Shown: piece after piece, positions 8,756 through 16,867 of the stretch | How positions within the stretch are numbered: position 1 is the first letter of the stretch | Layout: each line of letters starts with the position of its first letter | Assembly (NCBI RefSeq): GCF_022012305.1 | Contig: NZ_JAKLTM010000001.1 | Coordinates: 992,001-1,056,000 of the forward strand | Reading direction: 5' to 3' | DNA length: 64,000 bases | Source: Ramlibacter paludis | GTDB lineage: Bacteria; Pseudomonadota; Gammaproteobacteria; Burkholderiales; Burkholderiaceae_C | Program-made: the position numbers and the translations under genes | The notes under the pieces: generated by a model | The model's input: only the letters and a program-made list of their open reading frames with translations | Databases searched by the model: none | Told to the model about the DNA's origin: nothing

Positions 8756-9672
8756 CCGACCATCTGCATCGCCTCGCCCAGCAGCAATTGGCACAAGGGC
8801 ATGTGCGGGGCGCGGTGGAAACGCTGCGCCAGCTGCTCGCGCACGATCCCCAGGACGCCGAGGCGCACGCCTTGCTGGCCCTGGCCCTGTACAACATGCG
8901 CCGCCTGCACGCCGCGCGCTACGAGGCGGGAACGGCTTTGGCCCTGGCGCCGGAGTCGGTGCTGGCCCACTATGCACTCGGCATCGTGGAGACCGCGGAC
9001 CGCAAGTTCGCGCTTGCCGACGAACACTTCCAGCAGGCCCTCGCGCTGGAACCGCGGTCGCCGCACCTGCTGCGGGCCCGCGCCAGCCTGTATCGCCTGT
9101 GGGGCCGCAAGTCGGATGTCGGCGCCCTGCTGGAGGAAGCGCGGGCCATCGACCCGGGCGATCCGGTCACGCTGGTGGCGCTGGGCGAGCACGCGCTGGA
9201 GGAGAACCGGCTGGACGAAGCGCGCCGGTTCGCCGACGCCGCCTTGCGCATCGAGCCGGAAAGCGCGGACGGCCTGGTGCTCATGGGCGCCGTGCTGCTG
9301 CGCCAGGGCATCGCCGACGACGCGCGGGAGCATGCGTTGCAGGCCCTGCGCATCGACGCCACGCATCGCGGCGCCTTGCAGCTGCTGGCCGGCGTCAAGG
9401 CCAGGAAGAGTCCCTTGCTGGGCCTGTGGTGGCGCTACAGCGTGTGGATGGAGTCGATCGGCACCACGCGCTCCGTCCTCGTGCTGCTGCTGGCCTACGC
9501 GACCTACCGGGTCCTGCGCGGGGTCGTCGAGCAGGGCAGCCTGCGGGCGTGGGCGATGCCGATCGAAGTGGCTTGGCTGGCGATCGTGGCCTACAGCTGG
9601 ATCGGGCCGGGACTGTTCCGGCGCTCCCTCGACAAGGAACTGCAGGGCGTCAAGCTCGGACCGCGCTTCTAG
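8752..9672 (+). CDS. TPR membrane protein, third gene of AAA operon
   Basis: 306 residues from a TTG start that overlaps the previous stop (TTGA); no better start exists without deep overlap. Residues 1-205 hold about six tetratricopeptide-like repeats (for example HALLALALYNMRRLHAARYE and HYALGIVETADRKFALADEH). The C-terminal part has two hydrophobic helices at roughly 235-255 and 265-290 and ends in a basic tail. It is probably a membrane-anchored scaffold binding partner proteins. Coupled to the AAA ATPase and the small membrane protein; convergent with the YciO gene. Confidence 0.85.
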   Translation: MTDHLHRLAQQQLAQGHVRGAVETLRQLLAHDPQDAEAHALLALALYNMRRLHAARYEAGTALALAPESVLAHYALGIVETADRKFALADEHFQQALALEPRSPHLLRARASLYRLWGRKSDVGALLEEARAIDPGDPVTLVALGEHALEENRLDEARRFADAALRIEPESADGLVLMGAVLLRQGIADDAREHALQALRIDATHRGALQLLAGVKARKSPLLGLWWRYSVWMESIGTTRSVLVLLLAYATYRVLRGVVEQGSLRAWAMPIEVAWLAIVAYSWIGPGLFRRSLDKELQGVKLGPRF

Positions 9673-9676
9673 CGCC

Positions 9677-10312
9677 TCACAGCCCCAGCAGCGAGGGGTC
9701 GCCGCGCCCCTGCCGGACCAGCACGGCGTCGCCGCCCGTCCCCATCGGCACCAGGTCGATCACGGTGGTCGGCTGGTCCGGGCAGGGCCCGGCGCCGATC
9801 ACCGCGTCGAGCTGCTGCTGGAAGCGGTCGCGGATCTGGCCGGGCTCGTTCAGCGCTTCGGCTTCGCCGGGCTCGATCAGCGTCGTGGCCAGCAGCGGTG
9901 CGCCGTGCATCGCCAGCAAATCCTGCAGGGCGCGGTGGTCCGGCACCCGCAGGCCGATGGTCTTGCGCTGGGGATGGCTCACGCGCCGCGGCACTTCGCG
10001 CGTGGCTTCGAGAATGAAGGTGAAAGGGCCGGGCGTGGCCGACTTCAGCAGCCGGTACTGCTTGTTGTCGACGCGCGCGTAATTCGCCACTTCGCTCAGG
10101 TCGCGGCACAGCAGCGTGAGGTGGTGCTTCTCGTCGACGCGGCGGATCTGGCGCAGCCGGTCGGCCGCCGCCTTGTCGTCGAGGTGGCAGGCGATGGCGT
10201 AGCTCGAGTCCGTGGGTACGGCCACGACGCCGCCCTTGGCGATGATCGCCACGGCCTGCTTCAGCAGGCGCGGCTGCGGATTGTCGGGATGCAGGTCGAA
10301 AAACTGCGCCAT
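9677..10312 (-). CDS. YciO/Sua5/YrdC-family protein (threonylcarbamoyl-AMP synthase fold)
   Basis: 211 residues, the YrdC-domain length without the extra Sua5 domain. The N-terminus MAQFFDLHPDNPQPR is typical of the YciO branch, whose E. coli member sits beside the PHP-type RNase gene, as here. Members bind ATP, bicarbonate and threonine, or act on related nucleotides; YciO itself has weak or different activity from TsaC. Motifs VAVPTDSSYAIAC and the conserved SATPGPFTFIL region are visible. It is the last gene of a three-gene operon with one base between it and the EamA gene. Confidence 0.88.
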   Translation of the reverse strand: MAQFFDLHPDNPQPRLLKQAVAIIAKGGVVAVPTDSSYAIACHLDDKAAADRLRQIRRVDEKHHLTLLCRDLSEVANYARVDNKQYRLLKSATPGPFTFILEATREVPRRVSHPQRKTIGLRVPDHRALQDLLAMHGAPLLATTLIEPGEAEALNEPGQIRDRFQQQLDAVIGAGPCPDQPTTVIDLVPMGTGGDAVLVRQGRGDPSLLGL

Positions 10313-10313
10313 T

Positions 10314-11213
10314 TCAGCTCGCGGGTTCCTCGCGGCGCTCGCGCACCGTAAGCCAGGCGCCGGCGGCGCCGCAGAACGCGATCATGCCGATTCCGAACAA
10401 GGACAGGTGGTCCGGCACGTGGCCGAACACCAGCAGGCCGCCGATCATGGCGAAGCCGATCTGCGTGTAGAGGTAGGGCGTGAGCACCGCGGCCGGCGCG
10501 CGGTAGTAGGCCAGGATCAGCATGAAGTGGCCCACCGTCCCCATCAGGCCCATGAAGCAGAGCATCGCCCACAGCCAGGGATCGGCCAGCGACATCCAGA
10601 CGAAGGGCAGCGCCAGCGATGCGGCGATGGTGCCCGTCCACCCCGTGTAGAGGTGCATCGTGATCGGGTCCTCCGTGCGCGCGAGCCGGCTGGTGAGCAC
10701 CTGGAAGGCGGCGTTGGTGGCCACCAGCGCCAGCGGAATCAGGCTGGCCCAGCCGAAGGTGCCGGCGCCGGGGCGGATGATGATGAGCGTGCCCGCGAAG
10801 CCGCCGATCACCAGCGCCCAGCGCAGCGGCGACACCTGTTCGTGCAGCAGGCGCGCGGCCAGCAGCGTGATCACCAGCGGCGTGATCATCACGATGGCGG
10901 TGAACTCGCCCACCGGCAGGTAGCGCAGGCTGAGGAAGGCCAGCAGGCTGCTTATGAGCAGCAGGATGCCGCGCACGATGTGCCACATCAGCCGCCGCGT
11001 GCGCCAGATCTTCATGCCCTTCATGGGCAGCACGACGACGGTGGTGGCGATGGCCTGGAAGAAGTAGCGGAACCACAGCGCCATCATCAGCGGCACGCTG
11101 GCGGTCACGAACTTGGTGGTGGTGTCGAGCGCGCCGAAGCAGGCGCTGGCCCCGACCACCAGCGCGATGCCGGCCAGCACATGCGGCCGGCGCGCGGCGA
11201 GGCCGCCGCTCAC
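10314..11213 (-). CDS. EamA/DMT-family transporter
   Basis: 299 residues from a GTG start overlapping the stop of the PHP gene (GTGA). Ten hydrophobic helices in two repeated halves are visible, typical of drug/metabolite transporters. An EamA-like region such as GEFTAIVMITPLVITLLAAR sits in the first half. The substrate cannot be told. A second GTG at 11180 is a possible shorter start; neither has a clear ribosome site, which suits translational coupling. It lies between the PHP phosphoesterase and YciO genes, which are neighbours in many proteobacteria, so the transporter looks like an insertion into that pair. Confidence 0.88.
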   Translation of the reverse strand: MSGGLAARRPHVLAGIALVVGASACFGALDTTTKFVTASVPLMMALWFRYFFQAIATTVVVLPMKGMKIWRTRRLMWHIVRGILLLISSLLAFLSLRYLPVGEFTAIVMITPLVITLLAARLLHEQVSPLRWALVIGGFAGTLIIIRPGAGTFGWASLIPLALVATNAAFQVLTSRLARTEDPITMHLYTGWTGTIAASLALPFVWMSLADPWLWAMLCFMGLMGTVGHFMLILAYYRAPAAVLTPYLYTQIGFAMIGGLLVFGHVPDHLSLFGIGMIAFCGAAGAWLTVRERREEPAS

Positions 11214-12070
11214 CGGATGCGGTCGGCCAGCAGCTCCCAAACGGGCGTCAGCTGCCCCGGCAGGTAAGGCAGCTTGCCGAGGTCGGTGTGGCTTTCGTCG
11301 GGGCTGTGGAAGTCGCTGCCGCGCGAGGCGGCCAGGCCGAACTCGCGCGCGGTGTCGGCGTACTTCACGTATTCGGCGGCGGTGTGGCTGCCCGTCACCA
11401 CCTCGACACCCCGGCCGCCGTGGGCCTTGAACTCGGTGAAGAGCGCGTATTCCTCGTTGGCGGTGAACTTGTAGCGCGCCGGGTGCGCGATGACGGCGAT
11501 GCCGCCCGCGTCGGTGATCCACTGCACCGCGTGGCGCAGCGACGCCCAGCGATGCGGCACGTAGCCCGGCTTGCCGTCGGTGAGGAACTTGCGGAACACC
11601 TCGTTGGTGTCCTTGCAGGCGCCGATGTCCACCAGGAAGCGCGCGAAGTGGGTGCGCGAGATCAGCTCCGGATTGCCGACGTACTTCAGCGCGCCTTCGT
11701 AGGCGTCCTTGATGCCCACCTGGGCCAGGCCCGCGGCGATCTCGCGGGCGCGCGCGCCGCGGCCGCCGCGCGTCTCTTCCAGCCCCTGCTTCATGCGCGG
11801 GTCGTCGGCGTCGAAGCCCAGGCCCACGATGTGCACGGTCTCGCCGGCGAAGGTGACCGAGATCTCGGTGCCGGTGAGGTACTTCATGCCGTGCGCGTGC
11901 GCCGCGGCCGCCGCGCGCTGCTGGCCGCCGATCTCGTCGTGGTCGGTCAGCGCCCACAGCTCGACGCCGTTGGCGGCCGCGCGCGCGGCCAGGTCCTCCG
12001 GCGTCATCGTGCCGTCGGAAACCACGGAGTGGCAGTGCAGGTCGGCGTTGAGGATGGACACGCTCTCCAT
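11210..12070 (-). CDS. PHP-domain phosphoesterase (RNase AM / YciV family)
   Basis: 286 residues. PHP metal-binding motifs are all visible: DLHCHSVVSDG, DHDEIGG, AHPARYK and SDFHSPDE. E. coli RNase AM (YciV) trims the 5' ends of rRNA and degrades short RNAs; this protein has the same length and order of motifs. ATG 12070 was chosen because the metal motif begins about ten residues later as in relatives. An upstream start would overlap the divergent GST promoter. First gene of the operon with EamA and YciO. The divergent spacer contains CTACC and GGTAG five bases apart. Confidence 0.9.
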   Translation of the reverse strand: MESVSILNADLHCHSVVSDGTMTPEDLAARAAANGVELWALTDHDEIGGQQRAAAAAHAHGMKYLTGTEISVTFAGETVHIVGLGFDADDPRMKQGLEETRGGRGARAREIAAGLAQVGIKDAYEGALKYVGNPELISRTHFARFLVDIGACKDTNEVFRKFLTDGKPGYVPHRWASLRHAVQWITDAGGIAVIAHPARYKFTANEEYALFTEFKAHGGRGVEVVTGSHTAAEYVKYADTAREFGLAASRGSDFHSPDESHTDLGKLPYLPGQLTPVWELLADRIR

Positions 12071-12107
12071 TCTACCGACGGGGTAGCATCGGCGCTCACG
12101 GAGGGAC

Positions 12108-12785
12108 ATGGCGATGCTCGTGGTGCACCACTTGAACAACTCGCGCTCGCAGCGCGTGCTCTGGATGCTGGAGGAACTGGGCGTGCCTTACGAGGTGCGC
12201 TTCTACCAGCGGGACCCGCAGACCATGCTCGCGCCGCCGGAGTTGCAGAAAGTGCATCCCCTGGGCAAGTCGCCGGTGATCACCGATGGCGACGTGACGC
12301 TCGCCGAGTCGGGCGCGATCCTGGAGTACCTGGTGGAGCGCTACGGCAATGGCCGCTTCATCCCCGCCGCCGGCACCCCGGAGCGGCTGCGGCACACCTA
12401 CTGGATGCATTACGCCGAAGGTTCGCTGATGCCGCCGCTGCTGCTGAAGCTGGTGTTCGACCAGATCGGCAAGGCCCGGATGCCTTTCCTGGCGAGGCCG
12501 GTGGCGCGCGGCATCGCCGACAAGGTGCGGGGCACCTTCGTGCAGCCGCAGATCGAGCGGCACCTGGATTACCTCGAAGGCGAGCTGCGGGGTCGCGACT
12601 GGTTTGCCGGCCCGAACTTCACCGCCGCCGACGTGCAGATGAGTTTTCCGCTGGAGGCGGCGCAGGCGCGGGCGGGGCTGGACGGGAAGCGGCCGAACCT
12701 GCTGGCCTTCCTCTCGCGCATCCACGCGCGCCCGGCGTACGAGCGCGCGCTTGCCAAGGGCGGGCCTTACGACATCGTGGGGTGA
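12108..12785 (+). CDS. Glutathione S-transferase family protein
   Basis: 225 residues. The thioredoxin-like N-terminal domain (1-80) carries the NSRSQRVLWMLEELG helix and the cis-Pro/glutathione motif PLGKSPVI followed by LAESGAILEYL. An all-helical C-terminal domain follows. The N-terminal NNSRSQR has a serine at the expected catalytic site. Such proteins add glutathione to electrophiles or act as peroxidases; the substrate is unknown. The ATG at 12108 follows GGAGGG. Divergent from the PHP gene with a 37-base spacer. Confidence 0.92.
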   Translation: MAMLVVHHLNNSRSQRVLWMLEELGVPYEVRFYQRDPQTMLAPPELQKVHPLGKSPVITDGDVTLAESGAILEYLVERYGNGRFIPAAGTPERLRHTYWMHYAEGSLMPPLLLKLVFDQIGKARMPFLARPVARGIADKVRGTFVQPQIERHLDYLEGELRGRDWFAGPNFTAADVQMSFPLEAAQARAGLDGKRPNLLAFLSRIHARPAYERALAKGGPYDIVG

Positions 12786-12786
12786 G

Positions 12787-13455
12787 CTAGTTCAAGGCCC
12801 CGGCCTGCTTGCGGATGTCGTGCTCGGTGGCAAGCGCCACCTCGATCCCCAGGCTCAGGCCCGCGACGATCTCGTCGACCCGCATCGACGGCTGCCCCTG
12901 CTCCGGCAGGAAAGGCACGTGCACCAGGCCGCCGCGCACGCCCTGGAACCGCGGCTGGGCCAGGAGGTGCATCAAGCCGTAAAAGACGTGGTTGCAGACG
13001 AAGGTGCCGGCCGTTTGCGAGACCTCGGCATTGATGCCGGCCTTGAGCAGCGCCTGCAGCATCGCCTTGATCGGCAGCGAGGTGAAGTAGGCGGCCGGGC
13101 CGCCGGCCACCACGGGCGTGTCGATGGGCTGCGCGCCGGCGTTGTCGGGAATCCGCGCGTCGTTGACGTTGATGGCGACGCGCTCCAGCGACAGGGCGCC
13201 ACGGCCGCCGGCTTGTCCGGTGCAGATGACCAAGGCCGGCTGGTGCTCCTCGACCAGCTGGGCCAGGCGCTGCAGCGACCGGCCGAAGACCGTCGGCACC
13301 TCGGCGCCTATCACCCGGCGCCCCGCGATGACGCGGCCATCCAGCGCATGGACGGCTTGCCAGCTGGGATTGACGTGGCTGCCGCCGAAGGGGTCGAAGC
13401 CGGTAACCAAAACGGGTGCCGGACTACGAACGGCTGGGCTGGGCGCTACTACCAT
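12787..13455 (-). CDS. pcp: Pyroglutamyl-peptidase I
   Basis: 222 residues, normal for this cysteine peptidase, which removes N-terminal pyroglutamate from peptides in the cytoplasm. The triad is visible: Glu in [11 protein letters not shown], Cys in [13 protein letters not shown] and His in [12 protein letters not shown]. The N-terminal [11 protein letters not shown] motif is also typical. The stop is one base from the stop of the convergent GST gene. The start at 13455 lies 28 bases from the divergent zinc-protease gene, so promoters must overlap. Confidence 0.95.
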   Translation of the reverse strand: MVVAPSPAVRSPAPVLVTGFDPFGGSHVNPSWQAVHALDGRVIAGRRVIGAEVPTVFGRSLQRLAQLVEEHQPALVICTGQAGGRGALSLERVAINVNDARIPDNAGAQPIDTPVVAGGPAAYFTSLPIKAMLQALLKAGINAEVSQTAGTFVCNHVFYGLMHLLAQPRFQGVRGGLVHVPFLPEQGQPSMRVDEIVAGLSLGIEVALATEHDIRKQAGALN

Positions 13456-13483
13456 CGGATCACTCTACAACAAGGAGAACGGC

Positions 13484-14365
13484 ATGCGCTGGGAAGGCAA
13501 TCGGGAATCGTCCAACGTCGAGGACATGCGCAGCAGCGGCGGCGGTGGCGGCGGCTTCGGCCTCGGCACCGGAACCATCGGCATCGGCACCATCGTGATC
13601 GCCCTGATCGGCGGCGCGGTGCTGGGCGTCAACCCGCTCACCCTGCTTGGCATCCTCACGGGTGGCGGCGGACCGGCCCCGCAAGTGCAGCAGCAAGGCC
13701 CGGCGCCCGCGCCGCCGGCCAACGATCCGCAGGCGAAGTTCGTCTCCACCGTGCTGGCCGATACCGAAGACGTGTGGACGCAGTTGTTCCAGCAGGGCGG
13801 CGCCACCTACCACGCCCCCAAGCTGGTGCTGTATCGCGGCTCCATCCGCACCGGCTGCGGCGCCGGCCAGGCGGCGATGGGTCCGTTCTACTGCCCGGCC
13901 GACTCCAAGGTCTACATCGACCTGGGCTTCTACGAAACCATGAAGAACAAGCTGGGCGCGCCCGGCGACTTCGCGCAGGCCTACGTGATCGCGCACGAAG
14001 TGGGCCACCACGTGCAGCACGAGCTGGGCATCACCGACCAGGTCGACCAGCAGCGCGCCCGCGGCAGCCAGGCCCAGGCCAACGCGATGAGCGTGCGGCT
14101 GGAACTGCAGGCCGACTGCTTCGCCGGGGTCTGGGGCCACCATGCGCAGAAGGCGCGCAACATCCTGGAGCAGGGCGACGTCGAGGAAGCCATGAATGCC
14201 GCGCAGAAGATCGGCGACGACGCCTTGCAGGCGAATTCCGGCCGTGCGGTCGTGCCGGAAAGCTTCACCCACGGCTCGAGCGCCCAGCGCCAGCGCTGGT
14301 TCAACACCGGCCTGCAGACCGGCAGCGTGAAGGCGTGCGACACGTTCAACGCGCGCAGCCTTTGA
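13484..14365 (+). CDS. ypfJ: YpfJ-family neutral zinc metallopeptidase
   Basis: 293 residues. A Gly-rich N-terminus (18-35) is followed by one membrane helix (about 31-60) and a Pro/Gln-rich linker. The peptidase domain carries the zinc site HEVGHH (171-176) and a downstream [10 protein letters not shown] glutamate. Family members are membrane-anchored proteases of unknown substrate. ATG 13484 has AAGGAG at ideal spacing. After the stop a 14-base perfect palindrome (14371-14384) is followed by GC-rich sequence and a short T run, possibly a weak terminator. Confidence 0.93.
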   Translation: MRWEGNRESSNVEDMRSSGGGGGGFGLGTGTIGIGTIVIALIGGAVLGVNPLTLLGILTGGGGPAPQVQQQGPAPAPPANDPQAKFVSTVLADTEDVWTQLFQQGGATYHAPKLVLYRGSIRTGCGAGQAAMGPFYCPADSKVYIDLGFYETMKNKLGAPGDFAQAYVIAHEVGHHVQHELGITDQVDQQRARGSQAQANAMSVRLELQADCFAGVWGHHAQKARNILEQGDVEEAMNAAQKIGDDALQANSGRAVVPESFTHGSSAQRQRWFNTGLQTGSVKACDTFNARSL

Positions 14366-14448
14366 AGCACGGAGGCCGGCCTCCGGGTCCGGCCGTCCAG
14401 GGCCCGCGGCACGCTTTTTGCAGGAATGCGACAATAGCGGGCTAAGCA

Positions 14449-15882
14449 ATGTCCGAAAACGCCTTTTCCCACCTCGCCCTCGCCGAACCCCTCGCCCGTG
14501 CCGTGGCCGAGATGGGCTACGAGTCCATGACGCCGATCCAGGCCCAGGCCATCCCCGTGGTCCTGCAGGGCCGCGACGTGATGGGCGCGGCACAGACCGG
14601 CACCGGCAAGACTGCCGCCTTCTCGCTGCCTCTGCTGCAGCGGCTGCTGAAGCACGAGAACGCATCGACCTCGCCCGCGCGCCACCCGGTGCGCGCCCTG
14701 GTGCTGCTGCCGACGCGCGAGCTGGCCGACCAGGTCGCGCAGCAGGTGAAGCTGTACGCCAAGCACACCAACCTGCGCAGCGCCGTGGTGTTCGGCGGCA
14801 TGGACATGAAGCCGCAGACGGCCGAACTCAAGCGCGGCGTCGAGGTGCTGGTGGCCACGCCGGGCCGCCTGCTCGATCACATCGAAGCCAAGAACGCGGT
14901 GCTGAACCAGGTCGAGTACGTGGTGCTCGACGAGGCCGACCGCATGCTGGACATCGGTTTCCTGCCGGACCTGCAGCGCATCCTGTCCTTCCTGCCCAAG
15001 CAGCGCACCACGCTGCTGTTCTCCGCGACCTTCTCGCCCGAGATCAAGCGCCTGGCCAACAGCTACCTGCAGGACCCGGTGACCATCGAGGTCTCGCGGC
15101 CGAACGCCACGGCGTCGACGGTCGAACAGCATTTCTACAGCGTGCCCGACGACGAGAAGCGGCACGCCATCAAGCAGATCGTGCGCCAGCGCGGCATCAC
15201 GCAGGCCTTCGTCTTCGTGAACAGCAAGCTCGGTTGCGCGCGGCTGGCCCGCACGCTGGAGCGCGAGGGCATGAAGACCACCGCGCTGCACGGCGACAAG
15301 AGCCAGGACGAGCGCCTGAAGGCGCTGGAAGCGTTCAAGAAGGGTGAGGTCGACCTGCTGGTCGCGACCGACGTCGCGGCCCGCGGCCTGGACATCAAGG
15401 ACGTGCCGGCGGTGTTCAACTTCGACGTGCCCTTCAATCCCGAGGACTACATCCACCGCATCGGGCGCACCGGCCGCGCCGGCGCGTCGGGCCTGGCCGT
15501 GACGCTGGTCTCGCCGAGCGACACGCGGCTGATGGCCGACCTCGAGAAGCTGTTGAAGCACAAGGTGGAGATCGAGGCGCTGGAGTTCGACGAGGACCGT
15601 CCGCGCGGCCGCATCAACGACGGCCGCCGCGCCTGGCGCGAAGAGGAAGAGCGGCGCGAGGTTCGCCGCGACCGTGCGCCTTCGTACGAAGACCGCCGCC
15701 GCGAGCCGCGCAGCACGGCCGCGCCCAAGGATCCCTTCTTCGACCAGCCCTACCAGCCGCCGGAACGCGAAGCGGCCGCGACCTGGGAAGCGGGCGCCAA
15801 GCCGGCAGGCGGGCGCATCTCGGCGAACATCAAGCCGAAGCGCAAAGTGGCTGCGTTGTTCAAAGCGACGGAGACGACCTGA
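14449..15882 (+). CDS. rhlE: DEAD-box ATP-dependent RNA helicase RhlE
   Basis: 477 residues. It unwinds RNA duplexes in ribosome assembly and RNA decay. Motifs in order: Q motif, AQTGTGKT (Walker A), PTRELA, GG, TPGRLLD, VLDEADRMLD, SAT, FVNSKLG, ATDVAARGLDI and HRIGRTGRAG. The region after about 380 is a charged Arg/Glu-rich tail ending in a basic KPKRKVAALF segment, typical of RhlE and thought to bind RNA. An REP-like inverted pair with an internal terminator follows directly. Confidence 0.97.
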   Translation: MSENAFSHLALAEPLARAVAEMGYESMTPIQAQAIPVVLQGRDVMGAAQTGTGKTAAFSLPLLQRLLKHENASTSPARHPVRALVLLPTRELADQVAQQVKLYAKHTNLRSAVVFGGMDMKPQTAELKRGVEVLVATPGRLLDHIEAKNAVLNQVEYVVLDEADRMLDIGFLPDLQRILSFLPKQRTTLLFSATFSPEIKRLANSYLQDPVTIEVSRPNATASTVEQHFYSVPDDEKRHAIKQIVRQRGITQAFVFVNSKLGCARLARTLEREGMKTTALHGDKSQDERLKALEAFKKGEVDLLVATDVAARGLDIKDVPAVFNFDVPFNPEDYIHRIGRTGRAGASGLAVTLVSPSDTRLMADLEKLLKHKVEIEALEFDEDRPRGRINDGRRAWREEEERREVRRDRAPSYEDRRREPRSTAAPKDPFFDQPYQPPEREAAATWEAGAKPAGGRISANIKPKRKVAALFKATETT

Positions 15883-15886
15883 TCCC

Positions 15887-15913
15887 GTCATCCCCGCGCA
15901 GGCGGGGACCCAG
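15887..15913 (+). repeat. REP-like palindromic unit, left copy
   Basis: The 27-base unit begins GTCATCCCCGCGCAGGCGGG and ends ACCCAG. It is itself a hairpin (CCCCGC/GCGGGG arms) and is nearly identical, in inverted orientation, to the unit at 15962-15988. The GTCATTCCCGCG...AATCCAG type is a well-known dispersed intergenic element of many proteobacteria, related in form to the neisserial dRS3 repeat. Pairing of the two copies brackets the terminator between rhlE and apaH. Confidence 0.85.
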
Positions 15914-15923
15914 AGCGTTGAAG

Positions 15924-15948
15924 AAAAAGCCCGCGCAGCGGGCTTTTT
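15924..15948. terminator. Intrinsic terminator between rhlE and apaH
   Basis: AAAAAGCCCGC, a two-base loop and GCGGGCTTTTT form a perfect hairpin with an A run on one side and a T run on the other, so it can stop transcription from both strands. It sits between convergent rhlE and apaH, inside the REP-like inverted pair. Confidence 0.9.
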
Positions 15949-15961
15949 CAATGCGGGCGCC

Positions 15962-15988
15962 CTGGATTCCCGCCTGCGCGGGAATGAC
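15962..15988 (-). repeat. REP-like palindromic unit, right copy
   Basis: Reverse complement reads GTCATTCCCGCGCAGGCGGG and ends AATCCAG, differing from the left copy at only a few bases (T/C and A/G changes that preserve the hairpin). It ends seven bases before the apaH stop codon. Confidence 0.85.
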
Positions 15989-15994
15989 AAGGCA

Positions 15995-16825
15995 TTACTC
16001 ACCCGGCGCCTGCGCCTGCTCGCACTGCTCCTGGATCAACTCGTGCCGGCCATCCGGCGCGAGCCGCAGCGCGCTGAGGCAGCCGCCCCAGACACAACCC
16101 GTGTCCAGGGAGATGAGGTCCGGCCGCCGCAGGTAGCCCAGCGTCGACCAATGCCCGAACGCGATGGGGACGCCGGCCGTGCGCCGGTCCGGCACGTCGA
16201 ACCACGGCAGCAGCCCCGGCGGTGCCTTGTGCAGCCCGCCGGAAGCCCGCAGGTCCATCACGCCTTCGGGCGTGCAGAAGCGCAGGCGCGTCAACGCGTT
16301 CACCACGACCCGCAGCCGGTCCCAGCCCCCCAGCGCGTCATCCCAGTGGTCGGGTTGGTTGCCGTACATGTGCGCGAGGAAATCCGGCAGCTGCGGCCCG
16401 CGCAGCACCGCCTCGACCTCGCCTGCCAGCGCCAGCACCTGCCGCAAGTCCCAGGCCGGCAAGACGCCGCCATGCACCATCAGCAAACCGTGCGCATGGA
16501 TTGCCATGGCGCGGTGCCGCAGCCAGTCCAGCATGGCATCGCGGTCGGCCGCGCCGAGGATGCTGTCCATGGTGTCGTTGCGGTGCGGCGCCCGGTTGCC
16601 TTGCGCCACCGCGAGCAGGCTCAGGTCGTGGTTCCCGAGCAGGCATTGCGCGGAGTCGCCGTAGCCCATGAGGCGGCGCAGCACGGCATCCGAGGCCGGG
16701 CCGCGGTTCACGAGGTCGCCCAGGAAGTAGAGGGTGTCGCGGCTCGGGGAGAACGCGATCTTCGCAAGCAGGCGGCCGAGCGGGGCGTCGCAGCCCTGCA
16801 GGTCGCCGATCAGGTAATACGCCAT
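15995..16825 (-). CDS. apaH: Symmetrical bis(5'-nucleosyl)-tetraphosphatase
   Basis: 276 residues. ApaH splits Ap4A to two ADP and also removes Np4 caps from RNA. Metallophosphatase motifs are in order: GDLQGCD (7-13), GDLVNRGP (about 36), GNHD (about 65), then two later histidines in MVHGG and FGHWSTLG. Length and start fit the family. It is divergent from the CorC/HlyC-type gene with a 42-base spacer that carries an 18-base inverted repeat. Confidence 0.95.
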   Translation of the reverse strand: MAYYLIGDLQGCDAPLGRLLAKIAFSPSRDTLYFLGDLVNRGPASDAVLRRLMGYGDSAQCLLGNHDLSLLAVAQGNRAPHRNDTMDSILGAADRDAMLDWLRHRAMAIHAHGLLMVHGGVLPAWDLRQVLALAGEVEAVLRGPQLPDFLAHMYGNQPDHWDDALGGWDRLRVVVNALTRLRFCTPEGVMDLRASGGLHKAPPGLLPWFDVPDRRTAGVPIAFGHWSTLGYLRRPDLISLDTGCVWGGCLSALRLAPDGRHELIQEQCEQAQAPGE

Positions 16826-16828
16826 GGC

Positions 16829-16846
16829 CTTGCAGTACAGTGCAAG
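16829..16846. promoter_or_regulatory. Inverted repeat in apaH / hemolysin-family divergent spacer
   Basis: CTTGCA, a six-base spacer GTACAG, and TGCAAG form a perfect 6-6-6 inverted repeat only three bases upstream of the apaH start and 21 bases upstream of the divergent gene. Its position fits an operator or overlapping promoter element for both genes. No regulator is assigned. Confidence 0.35.
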
Positions 16847-16867
16847 CGTGCCATTCTCCAGTGATTC

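Noticed and set aside
14371..14384. Perfect 14-base palindrome GGAGGCCGGCCTCC after the YpfJ gene
   Set aside because: With no loop it is a poor RNA hairpin, and such GC palindromes are expected by chance in this composition.
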